NCBI GenBank assembly: GCA_020284085.1
Contig: JACEVL010000521.1
Location: 729,501-793,500, forward strand
DNA from: Aporrectodea caliginosa
Lineage: Eukaryota > Annelida > Clitellata > Crassiclitellata > Lumbricidae
DNA length: 64,000 bases
Direction: 5' to 3'
Below are positions 40,741 through 50,800 of the stretch, one piece after another. Position 1 is the stretch's first letter; each line of letters opens with the position of its first letter. The notes under the pieces are model-generated. The model saw only the letters and a program-made list of their open reading frames with translations, had not been told where the DNA came from and made no database searches. The translations under genes and the position numbers were made by a program.

Positions 40741-42515
40741 ATTGAACAGTATGTTTATATAAAATACATGGTATTCGATTACCGGTAGACAGAGCGTATC
40801 GTTGATTTATATTCTCAAACACTTAGGGGTGCATTTGAACCCCAAGGACCTGGAACGTAACTTTCTGACAAGGACCCATTGAGGGTTAAACCAACGCACA
40901 GTTCGGGTCCTGATGACATTGATCCCTGCATAGCGAATCCTAACCTTAGGCACTTAGCTGTTCCTTTGGCCATGATAGTTAACTCCTCATTTGATACGGG
41001 AATTGTACCGATTGCACTAAAAATGGCGAAAGTGGTCCCGATATTTAAGCAAGGCAATAAAGAGGAGGTAGCTAATTATAGACCAATCTCTATCTTACCT
41101 TACTGTTCTAAAATCCTTGAAAAAGTAATGTATGAAAGACTCTATAGCTATGCAACGAAAATGAACATCTTATATCCCCAACAACACGGCTTTCAATCTG
41201 GTCACTCAACGTCCATGGCACTTTTGGGAATGCAGGACAGAGTCTCTCACGCTATTGATGCCAATGAATTTTCTCTTGGTATCTTCTTTGACTTGGCGAA
41301 AGCGTTCGACACTGTTGATCACACTATACTTCTAAAAAAACTTGAAAACTACGGTATACGCGACACTCCTCTCCGATGGTTTTATAGCTACCTTGACCAG
41401 AGGCAGCAACAGGTAGTATGTAATGGACTATTTTCTAAACTCAGATTTGTTCATCATGGAGTCCCTCAAGGCTCCAATCTTGGTCCTTTACTTTTCCTAC
41501 TCTATATCAACGATCTTCCTAACTCGTCTTCCGTACTTCATTTTATTCTCTTTGCGGATGACACTAATGTATTTTACTCTCATAAATCTCTTGATAAATT
41601 AATGGACCTAGTGAACTCCGAGCTTGCAGCTGTTGCTGACTGGTTCAGAGCCAATAGATTGTCGCTTAATCTTTCCAAAACTAACTTTATTATCTTTCGC
41701 TCTCATAGAAAATCTATACCTAATCAAAACTTCAATATTTCCATTGATAATAAACCTATTCTGCAAGTTAAGTCTACCAAATTTCTTGGTGTTTACGTTG
41801 ACGAACATTTAACCTGGAAGCAGCATATAACCCAAATATCTAATAAAATAGCTAAGAATGTGGGGATACTATCTCGAATATCTTACTTGCTACCTCGAAA
41901 TATTATTTCCAACTTATACTATTCCCTCATCCAGCCTTATTTGATCTATTGCAATATCGTGTGGGCTTCTAATTACCAGACCAGATTGATGAGGTTGCAT
42001 ATACTACAGAAGAGAGCGGTTCGTATTATAGCTGGCGTTCCATACAACTCCCATACGAGTCAGATATTTCAAGATCTTCGTGTTTTAAAAATTGATCAAA
42101 TTAATAAATCGCAAATATGTGAATTTATGTTCCGCTTTGCTAATAATTTATTACCACCTGCCTTCAAAGACTATTTCCCTTGTGTATCTGACGTACATGA
42201 TCACTATACCAGAGCTAGAGATGACTATCGCACAGGATTTGCTCGGACTAATTCGCGTCTCTTTTCGATTAAGTGCACTGGCCCAACTGCGTGGAACAGT
42301 GTATCTTTAAATATTCGCAAACTGCCAAACCTATACTTGTTCAAAAAGTCATTGCGTGAAAGTCTACTGGATTCATAGCTTGCATATCTCTTTAATTTGT
42401 TAGTGTTCTACAAAAACTACGTGTCTTTTTTTATTTTGTTTCTATTTTGTGATCTCCTTTCAGTTTGTTCCATTTTTGCTTTTTCTCACCTTTTCTTTCC
42501 TTTTATTTAATTTGT

Positions 42516-44290
42516 ATTAGCGCGTGCTATGTTTATGTTCACTGATCCTAGGAGAGGTACCAAAGACCTGTGGAAAAAGGTCAAATCACTTACAAAGAAG
42601 ACTGCCTCGACGCCTGGTGCTTCACCTGTTGACGCCGAAGAGCTTAATAAATACTTTGCTGCGGCCTCCACTGATCCATGCTACACTGCACCGGTTCTGA
42701 AACAGACAGTCCAGCCTAATACCGAAGCAGTAACTGAAAGCGAAATCTTTCACATCCTTGATCGATTACATCATACATCCGAGGGGAATGATGGCCTACC
42801 GGCATGGTACCTAAGACTGACAGCCCCGGGCTACGCAGGGATTCTGGCGAGACTAATTAACAACTCGCTGGCAGGCTCTCATGTTCCACTTCAGTGGAAA
42901 ACTGCAATCATCCGCCCGCAACCGAAGATAGCTGCACCGAAGACACCAACTGACTACCGTCCTATCTCGGTGCTTCCGGTCCTCTCGCGAATAGTGGAGC
43001 GGATCCTGGTTCGGACTTATCTCTATCCAACTTTTCAGAACATGCCTGGATCGCTGTCGCTTGACGACCAATACGCTTTCCGTCCAACAGGATCGACTAC
43101 GGCGGCGCTCGTATCTATACTACAGAACATCACTGAGTTGCTTCAATCCAACGACTACGTAATCGTAATATCAATGGACTACTCTAAAGCGTTCGACTCG
43201 ATCCGGCACTCCGCCATTGCAGACACGCTCTCCTGTCTTGACATACCAGACAATATCTTCAACTGGTTTGTAAACTATCTACACAACCGACAACATACAA
43301 CTTGTTTTGAGGGGAAAATGTCCACAGTTGTTACCATTAATGCGAGCGTAGTTCAGGGCTCTGTGATCGGCCCTGCTGATTACATTATCGGAACATCGGA
43401 CCTCCATCCCCTGCACCCTCAGAACAGGCTAAAGAAATACGCTGACGACTCGTACCTGCTCATAGGATCACAGCATAAAGAAACAGGTCCGGCGGAACTG
43501 AGGCATATCTCTGAATGGGCAGCAAGTAAAAACCTTCGTATAAACTCCTCAAAGACTCGTGAAATAGTAATAGTGCGCAGTCATTCAGCATCTCTTTCCG
43601 AGCAACCATCAATAACGGGTGTGCACCGTTCAACCTCGATAAAGATCCTAGGAGTAACCATTGGGGAGAAACTAGCGCTTACAGAGCACATCGATCGGAC
43701 ACTTGGTTCCTGCTCCTCCTCTCTGTATGCGCTCAGAACTCTCCGAGCGCACGGACTCCCAACACAGGCCCTGTTCCAAGTGGCGCGCTCTACTACAGTA
43801 GCGCGGTTGATTTACGCATCCCCGGCTTGGTGGGGCTTCACAAGTGGAAGGGATAGGGAGCGCCTTGAGAAATTCATGCAACGAATTGTACGCGTGGGAT
43901 TTCTCCCTGTGAACACCCCTACTGTGGCTAACCTGGCGAGTGAAGCAGACGATGTTCTGTTTAATGCCATACTAACAGACTCGGAGCATGTACTAAGACC
44001 GCTTTGCCCAGCACATCGAGCAACTCAGTACAATCTGCGCACTCGTCCACATCCTTTTGTCCTCCCAAATAAAGACGATAAAAACTTCATTCCACGCATG
44101 CTGTTCAAAAACATTTATTAGAGTCCCTTATCTAGACAATAATGCCAAGCTTATCTACCTGACCCAGAATGACTCTTTAAGCCTTAACACGTTTCACTGT
44201 AACTATCGATGAACGAATCTTGTAACTAGCTGCGTTATGACAGCTAGAGTTGATTAATAAACGAAAATACAATACAATACAATACAATTG
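42516..44290 (+). mobile_element. Second LINE, 5'-truncated, with (AATAC)n tail
   Basis: Begins after the T-rich 3' end of the first LINE, encodes an open RT ORF, and ends with a 3' UTR and an AATAC-repeat tail at 44262-44288. The same tail type is seen at 56270 and 56510. Confidence 0.8.
42529..44121 (+). CDS. LINE reverse transcriptase C-terminal ORF (530 aa)
   Basis: RT blocks in order: TDYRPISVLPVLSRIVERIL, DDQYAFRPTGSTTAAL, VISMDYSKAFDSIRHSA (catalytic D), VVQGSVIGPADYIIGT, KKYADDSYLLIGS (YADD), ILGVTIGEKLALTEHI. The C-terminal YNLRTRPHPFVLPNKDDKNF then IPRMLF is the same signature that survives in the short fragments at 1085, 6150 and 45620. The endonuclease domain is missing and the Met is internal, so it is a 5'-truncated copy, but the remaining frame is undamaged, suggesting recent insertion. 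Confidence 0.88.
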   Translation: MFMFTDPRRGTKDLWKKVKSLTKKTASTPGASPVDAEELNKYFAAASTDPCYTAPVLKQTVQPNTEAVTESEIFHILDRLHHTSEGNDGLPAWYLRLTAPGYAGILARLINNSLAGSHVPLQWKTAIIRPQPKIAAPKTPTDYRPISVLPVLSRIVERILVRTYLYPTFQNMPGSLSLDDQYAFRPTGSTTAALVSILQNITELLQSNDYVIVISMDYSKAFDSIRHSAIADTLSCLDIPDNIFNWFVNYLHNRQHTTCFEGKMSTVVTINASVVQGSVIGPADYIIGTSDLHPLHPQNRLKKYADDSYLLIGSQHKETGPAELRHISEWAASKNLRINSSKTREIVIVRSHSASLSEQPSITGVHRSTSIKILGVTIGEKLALTEHIDRTLGSCSSSLYALRTLRAHGLPTQALFQVARSTTVARLIYASPAWWGFTSGRDRERLEKFMQRIVRVGFLPVNTPTVANLASEADDVLFNAILTDSEHVLRPLCPAHRATQYNLRTRPHPFVLPNKDDKNFIPRMLFKNIY

Positions 44291-45076
44291 ATAATTATTG
44301 GGTAATGTTAACCACTTTCTGAAGTAATACTGTACATGCCTGGATTGGTTTAATTCTAGTTAAGGTTTTTTTACGCTTAGTTTGAATGTAGTTAAGGTTT
44401 ATGTTTTTCGTACTAGATTTTCTGAATAGAAACAACTGAACTATTGTACCACGATATTAGTAATTAGGTGACCCTATCTAGCGGGACAATTGTCCCTTCA
44501 GGATCCCCTTTTGTTGCTATTAATGAAAAATATTCATGCTACTATAATTGTGTTGTAATGTTATCAATGGCTAATATTCATGTTACCTCTGTTTCGTTAC
44601 TCTTTGGCTTCAATAAAAAAAGAATTGAAAAATACTGAATTGAAATTATGATAAAGGAACACAATCGCCTGATGTTGGAATTATACTAATGAGAGTGACC
44701 CAACGTTCCAAAAATGGAACATGCTTCAAAACTCGGTTTTTTCTTCTAGAGTTTTGCTTCTTTTTCAGTAATTTTGATTTTTATCACTGACTTTAGATAT
44801 CAGTCAACAAAATAGAACGTGTCTCACCTGTAAAATTATGACACAAATATTTATTTCAACTTCCTAAAAGATTTTGTTCAAAAATCACAAAATTCGTCAA
44901 AATTACGCGTCTGTAGCACAAAAATAAAAAAGGCAATCAGAAAATTACCACTGTTTTACATTCTCCATTCTTAGATCTTTCATTTGATGTGCAAATATAA
45001 TAAATTTACCAAGGCAGAATTATTTTTTTAACATTACAAATTATGTTCCAAAAATGGAACGTTGGTCAAACAAAGG
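44291..45076. other. Right part of the outer piggyBac element
   Basis: AT-rich, with palindromes GGGACAATTGTCCC (about 44481) and GTTCCAAAAATGGAAC (about 44706 and 45047). No coding signal. Confidence 0.4.
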
Positions 45077-45086
45077 TTAAAGACAG

Positions 45087-45240
45087 TGATGGATAAAATA
45101 CTTCTTAAACGTATTTCAAATACAAATACATTTTTCAAAAGTATTTGAAAAACAAATAGGCCTACACAATACAATTTTCAAAATGTATTTGAAACACAAA
45201 ATACAAATAAATTGTTGTATTTTGTATTTGAAATGCACCC
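45087..45240. repeat. hAT-like terminal fragment rich in GTATTTGAAA motifs
   Basis: Begins CAGTGATGGATAAAATACTT and contains several forward and inverted copies of GTATTTGAAA/TTTCAAATAC. This is a pattern common at hAT element ends. Only one end is recognised. Confidence 0.4.
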
Positions 45241-45619
45241 CAGCCTAGATAAGGCTAGACAGCCGTAGGCCTACTTGTGAAAAATGTACGTAGTGAAAAA
45301 ATGTCTAAATAATAATGAGTCATCAGGCTGCAAAAACAGTATCAAGTTGGCAAAGTTTTCAAAGAGAAAAGTCCTTGTTCTGCTTTAACAGCAAGGACAG
45401 CAACAATTTCTCAAAAGTTTTATCATTGCGCCATGGAGTAAATATCTCTCTATCTTGTCCACCACAATTACTCAACTTTTTTATTCTTCCCTTTCTTGGT
45501 GGAGATTTACTACATCAAGCAGGAAGACACACCGCTTCTCAACTTACATCACACAAAAGCTAGTTATAAAGTGAACAAAGAATAATGTTAGAATTATTTT
45601 TTTTAAGAGTTTCGGTCAA

Positions 45620-45830
45620 CGTGGAGGCTTGAGAACACGCTTGCATAGAACTCCGGGTATGAAGTTCTTAGAGTCTTTTGTCGGAAGTACAAAGTCGTGT
45701 GCACGAGGGCGGAGAGCGTAGGGTCGCAGCACAGTTGGCGGAATGAAGCGACGTAGGACGTGGGTCTCATCCCAGATGATGGACTGGAGGAGGTGGTCTC
45801 TCATCAATGGTTGCGGTTCCTTATGGCAGT
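45620..45830 (-). pseudogene. LINE 3'-end fragment
   Basis: The minus strand encodes ALRPRAHDFVLPTKDSKNF and IPGVLCKRVL, the C-terminal LINE signature also seen at 44080. No RT core is present. Confidence 0.65.
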
Positions 45831-46805
45831 TAAGGCCATTTACGTTGAATTGAATATTTTTAACAGCTCTTACCGATTTTTTACACTGATATATCTTGAA
45901 GCCACAAGAAAATGAACCTCATTAGTAAGATTATTCTCTATTTGATCTTCAATTTTACACAATACAATATACCTTTTTCTTTCCATACATAAACTTTTCT
46001 TCTTTGCACAGCCTAATTATATCTTTTCCTTTTGTCAATTTGTTTCATTGTTTTATAAACATAGATCTACTTATTTTAAATATTTACAAAAATTATATTT
46101 GCTTCAGAAATGGTTGGTTAGTTCCTGTTTAACGGCATTGTGATAAAGATGATTCGATGATTATACAATTATACATGCATAATTAAAATAAGACCATGTT
46201 ATTCAATTCGATCGTTGTTTCATTCTGTTAGGTCGGGAGCTCCACGTACGAGTCCCTCTTGAAGTGGCGCTATATATACAAAAGCAAATAAAATTACACT
46301 AATGCATGCAAACATAGCCTACACACATAGGCCTAATATGATCCCTGCATAGTGTGACTAATGAGGCTAAATAGGTGTGATTATTATTAACGAACATTAA
46401 ATATTTAATATAACTGACTTTATTTGACACAATGCTGATTACCAAACTCTATTTGAAGCGCCTAACGAATGTATTTTACAACGACGAATAATTTCAGTTC
46501 ATTATTAGTCGGGGCTATTAGCACTTTCAGCTAGTCAGCAAAGGATCGACGTCAGACTAAACGATTTGCAGTTTTTAGTTTAAGAGCGAACAGTTCATCC
46601 ACAGACGAGGTTTATGCGTTTGGCAAGGTCCACGAGATTTTTAGAACTTCATTTAAAAGTAACGATTCAAGTTACTCTGGTATTTTCGTTTTCTATTATG
46701 AAGGAACAATTGTACGCATTGTAGGTCAATGTTAAACCACATCCATGCCCCGAATCTTAAGTAATCAAAGCCTATCTTGGGTTCAGTTGACGAATGTCGT
46801 GTTCT
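45831..46805. other. No gene seen; SINE tail at 46228-46300
   Basis: GGTCGGGAGCTCCACGTACG, then CTTGAAGTGGCGCTATATAT, matches the retroposon tail block. The rest is AT-rich without coding support. Confidence 0.4.
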
Positions 46806-46809
46806 CGGT

Positions 46810-46955
46810 TATTGCCTTGAGTAAATGTGTGGATCAGTCTCCTTGATAAATTGCCTTGATCAATGTCTTCATCAGTTGGCTTGATTAATTGCCTCCATCA
46901 ATTGCCTTGATCGATTGCCTTGATCGATTGCCTTGATCAATTGTCTTTGATCAGA
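46810..46955. repeat. ATTGCCTTGATCA minisatellite
   Basis: About eight diverged units of 13-15 bp, each around TTGCCTTGATCAA or its GATCGA variants. Confidence 0.85.
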
Positions 46956-47077
46956 CCTGTGAGGTCGGCAATCCGGTCGGATTTTTTGTCTGCGGTTTAT
47001 CAAAAATCATTCCACTGAAATCGAAGTTCAAGAGATCACCTACAAGACAAGTTATTTCCATTATATAACATCACACT

Positions 47078-47215
47078 ATGTATACATACATGAATACACA
47101 CATATATGCATGCATGCATGCATACATGCACACATACATGCATACATATATACACACATGCATACATACAGACATAGATACATACGTAAATACATACATA
47201 CATATAATAGCCTAC
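47078..47215. repeat. (CATA)n microsatellite
   Basis: Interrupted CATA/CATG tetramers. Confidence 0.9.
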
Positions 47216-47394
47216 GTAAATATAATAGGCCTATATCTTGAGTCCCGAAATCAAAGCATTGCTGGTTAGGCCAGTGGTACTGCATGTTATCAAACCTAAC
47301 TATCTTCATCTCATGCTTACTTCCAAGACCGGCAATAACTCGACCTAGTCTTCTGATTGTTTCACAGCGAGACTAGGACTACTCTTGTCATGAT

Positions 47395-47650
47395 ATCTGT
47401 CACGTCTCTAAATCGTTGAGTAGCGCTTTATAAATGTTCGATTACGATGTTCAGCTTGCCTTCCCCTACGCTGGACCCGGAATCTCGAACTCTCTTCCGG
47501 AAAACGCTCTTCGCTCTGTGTTGGCCATTTAGATCTGAACCAAAGCACGTCCTTTCCTGGATTCAATTCATCGTAGGCAATTTCCGTGTCTTCTCAATTT
47601 TCTCTCTTTTCTGATTGATCGGACTCTCGCTGGAAATTGCTTTGCTTAGC
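47395..47650 (+). pseudogene. Retroposon tail (47395-47440) and LINE 3'-end remnant (47441-47650)
   Basis: GAGTAGCGCTTTATAAATG ends one element. The following frame, AFPYAGPGISNSLPENALRS, resembles the WNSLP region of CR1/L2 RT C-termini with substitutions and stops. Confidence 0.45.
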
Positions 47651-47809
47651 TGCAAACAGCAACTGATCTCTTAGCATTTTAACGAAGGCACAAAAGCAGT
47701 TCTTGAATTGTATTATATATTATATGAAGCAAAAGGTTAGGTGAACCATAAGCTTCAGCCTTCAGGTGTGAACAACCATTAGGTAAAGTAGGCCAGTATG
47801 ACGGTATCG

Positions 47810-50800
47810 TCATCTATGCGACACAATTTCATAGCCATATATCGAGATATCACCGTATAGTTCGTCTGGTGCTTTCATGGACGGACTCTTGTACATGACT
47901 GGTATATGCGCCGGTGGACGATTGTTCCAGTCCAGCTGCCATTTCTCGTCCATGCCATAAGCCATTCCGAGCGGAACCACGCGTCGTTTGCTGCAACAAT
48001 TGGTAGGCCTAACCAATGAAAGAAGGAACAAGTAGCATCTATGACAAACTGGTCATTCAGAATAAATGAATATTGAATTAAAATGACTGAACGAACGAGT
48101 CAACTTTCAATACGAAAGTTCTTCGTTACGATTGAAGAAACTAAAAAGTCTGCCAACGAATGGATAAATTAATAAGTGACTAAGTTAGCTAAAAAGTGAG
48201 TTATTTAATAAGGTAGAGAGTAATGAGTAAGTGAACGAGAGACTGAGCGACTAATAATTGTAATGCGTCCCATGTTATTAAAATGGCGCCATATAAATCA
48301 TTTAGGTTCGTACGTACTTGCGCAGGCGCTTCTTGAGTTTCTTTCTGCAGAGGATTGCACCGAGAATGATCGATGCCAAGAGAGTTCCAATAAAGAATCC
48401 AATCAAAACTATATAAATAAACAAATCTCAAACAATTAATAAATCAAATGTAATGGCAGTTGTTTACAGAAACATTCGACCAAATGAAAGCGAAAATGAG
48501 AACTACATAGCTATTATATAGACGTCGACCATACTTTCCAACAACCTACAAAACAAGACAATCGTTCTATAGAGGTAGCTATGCCTGCTGTTTAGAGACG
48601 CTGTGTTTTTACGAAGATGATCAACATCGCCCTTCCCTTTACCCAGAATTCGGACTGGCACTACACGAAAATAGCTGTGACGGAATTACCAAAGCATACA
48701 TTTGACTAAACTTGAATCCTACATATACCGACAGAGTTAGATATTAAAAATAGTTATTGAAAAGAGTCATTGAAAAAAGTTACTGAAAAGAGTTATTTAA
48801 AAGTTATTGAAAAGAGTTATTTAAAAGAGTTATTGAAAAGAGTTATGGAAAAGAGTTATTGAAAAGAGTTATTGAAAAGAGATAGTGAAAAGAGTTATTG
48901 AAAAGAGTTATGAAAAAAGAGTTATTGAAAAGAGTTATTGAAAAGAGTTATTGAAAAGAGTTATTGAAAAGAGTTATTGAAAAGAGTTATTGAAAAGAGT
49001 TATTGAAAAGAGTTATTGTATTGAAAAGATTTATTGAAAAAGAGTTATTGAAAAGAGTTATTGAAAAGAGTTATTGAAAAGAGTTATTGAAAAGAGTTAT
49101 TGAAAAGAGTTATTGAAAAGAGTTATTGAAAAAAGAGTTATTGAAAAGAGTTATTGAAAAGAGTTATTGAAAAGAGTTATTGAAAAGAGTTATTGAAAAG
49201 AGTTATTGAAAGAGTTATTGAAAGGAGTTATTGAAAGAGTTATTGAAAAGAGTTATTGAAAAGAGTTATTGAAAAGAGTTATTGAAAAGAGTTATTGAAA
49301 AGAGTTATTGAAAAGAGTTATTGAAAAGAGTTATTGAAAAGAGTTATTGAAAAGAGTTATTGAAAAGAGTTATTGAAAAGAGTTATTGAAAAGAGTTATT
49401 GAAAAGAGTTATTGAAAAGAGTTATTGAAAAGAGTTATTGAAAAGAGTTATTGAAAAGAGTTATTGAAAAGAGTTATTGAAAAGAGTTATTGAAAAGAGT
49501 TATTGAAAAGAGTTATTGAAAAGAGTTATTGAAAAGAGTTATTGAAAAGAGTTATTGAAAAGAGTTATTGAAAAGAGTTATTGAAAAGAGTTATTGAAAA
49601 GAGTTATTGAAAAGAGTTATTGAAAGAGTTATTGAAAAGAGTTATTGAAAAGAGTTATTGAAAAGAGTTATTGAAAAGAGTTATTGAAAAGAGTTATTGA
49701 AAAGAGTTATTGAAAAGAGTTATTGAAAAGAGTTATTGAAAAGAGTTATTGAAAAGAGTTATTGAAAAGAGTTATTGAAAGAGTTGAAAAGAGTTTGAAA
49801 AGAGTTATTGAAAGAGTTATTGAAAAGAGTTATTGAAAAGAGTTATTGAAAAGAGTTATTGAAAAGAGTTATTGAAAAGAGTTATTGAAAAGAGTTATTG
49901 AAAAGAGTTATTGAAAAGAGTTATTGAAAAGAGTTATTGAAAAGAGTTAGTTTGAAAAGAGTTATTGAAAAGAGTTATTGAAAAGAGTTATTGAAAAGAG
50001 TTATTGAAAGTTATTATTGAGTTAGTTTGAAAAGAGTTATTGAAAAGAGTTATTGAAAAGAGTTATTGAAAAGAGTTATTGAAAAGAGTTATTGAAAAAA
50101 GAGTTATTGAAAAGAGTTATTGAAAAGAGTTATTGAAAGAGTTAAAAGAGTTATTGAAAAGAGTTATTGAAAAGAGTTATTGAAAGAGTTATTGAAAAGA
50201 GTTATTGAAAAGAGTTATTGAAAAGAGTTATTGAAAAGAGTTATTGAAAAGAGTTATTGAAAAAAGAGTTATTGAAAAGAGTTATTGAAAGAGTTATTGA
50301 AAAGAGTTATTGAAAAGAGTTATTGAAAAGAGTTATTGAAAAAGAGTTATTTGAAAAGAGTTATTGAAAAGAGTTATTGAAAAGAGTTATTGAAAAGAGT
50401 TATTGAAAAGAGTTATTGAAAAGAGTTATTGAAAAGAGTTATTGAAAAGAGTTATTGAAAAGAGTTATTGAAAAGAGTTATTGAAAGAGTTATTGAAAAG
50501 AGTTATTGAAAAGAGTTATTGAAAAGAGTTATTGAAAAGAGTTATTGAAAAGAGTTATTGAAAAGAGTTATTGAAAGAGAGTTATTGAAAAGAGTTATTG
50601 AAAAGAGTTATTGAAAAGAGTTATTGAAAAGAGTTATTGAAAAGAGTTATTGAAAAGAGTTATTGAAAAGAGTTATTGAAAAGAGTTATTGAAAAGAGTT
50701 ATTGAAAAGAGTTATTGAAAAAGAGTTATTGAAAAGAGTTATTGAAAAGAGTTATTGAAAAGAGTTATTGAAAAGAGTTATTGAAAAGAGTTATTGAAAA

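Larger units (their letters stand above)
39486..40885 (+). mobile_element. piggyBac deletion derivative (1.4 kb) inside the LINE
   Basis: TTAA duplications at 39482-39485 and 40886-40889. Inverted ends are CCCTCAATGGGTCCTTG on the left and the complement (ACAAGGACCCATTGAGGG) on the right. A palindrome block GGGGTGCAATTGCACCCC lies beside the left end, GGGGTGCAAATGCACCCC at about 39674, and GGGGTGCATTTGAACCCC near the right end. The internal ORF is truncated at its 5' side. Confidence 0.92.
38905..42378 (+). pseudogene. LINE reverse transcriptase ORF interrupted by piggyBac
   Basis: The linker region (PWMTRGLLKSCRKKAKLHLK) precedes the insertion. After it come all RT palm blocks: NYRPISILPYCSKILEKVMY, QHGFQSGHSTSMAL, FDLAKAFDTVDH (catalytic D), GVPQGSNLGPLLFLLYIND, FILFADDTNVF (FADD catalytic pair), FLGVYVDEHLTW. 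The C-terminal PTAWNSVSLNIRK and LFKKSLRESLLDS match the end of CR1/Jockey-group ORF2. Apart from the insertion no stop is seen, so it was intact when hit. The product now stops shortly after the piggyBac left end (39579). Confidence 0.88.
38890..42515 (+). mobile_element. LINE (Jockey/CR1-group) split by a piggyBac insertion
   Basis: ORF pieces 38905-39485 and 40886-42378 read continuously once the inserted element and one TTAA are removed: left ends GRTIKP, right starts THSSGPDDIDP. The 5' endonuclease region is missing; the first recognisable text is DPNLAYALFYDLLKNAYDQV. After the stop at 42376-42378 a T-rich 3' UTR runs to about 42515. Confidence 0.85.
37477..45076 (-). mobile_element. 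Outer piggyBac-like element holding nested insertions
   Basis: Flanked by TTAA at 37473-37476 and 45077-45080. The ends are inverted (CCTTTATTTACCCAC on the left; CCTTTGTTTGACCAAC read inward on the right). Subterminal copies of a palindrome-centred block (ATGTTCCAAAAATGGAACGT, then TGGGTCA) lie at about 37609 and, inverted, at 44698; a third is next to the right end at 45046. A minus-strand frame at 37938-37720 has Cys/His spacing (CKSCEKC, HC, CFFQF) like the C-terminal zinc-binding region of piggyBac transposases. Two LINEs and a second piggyBac element sit inside, so the original transposase is destroyed. Confidence 0.6.
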
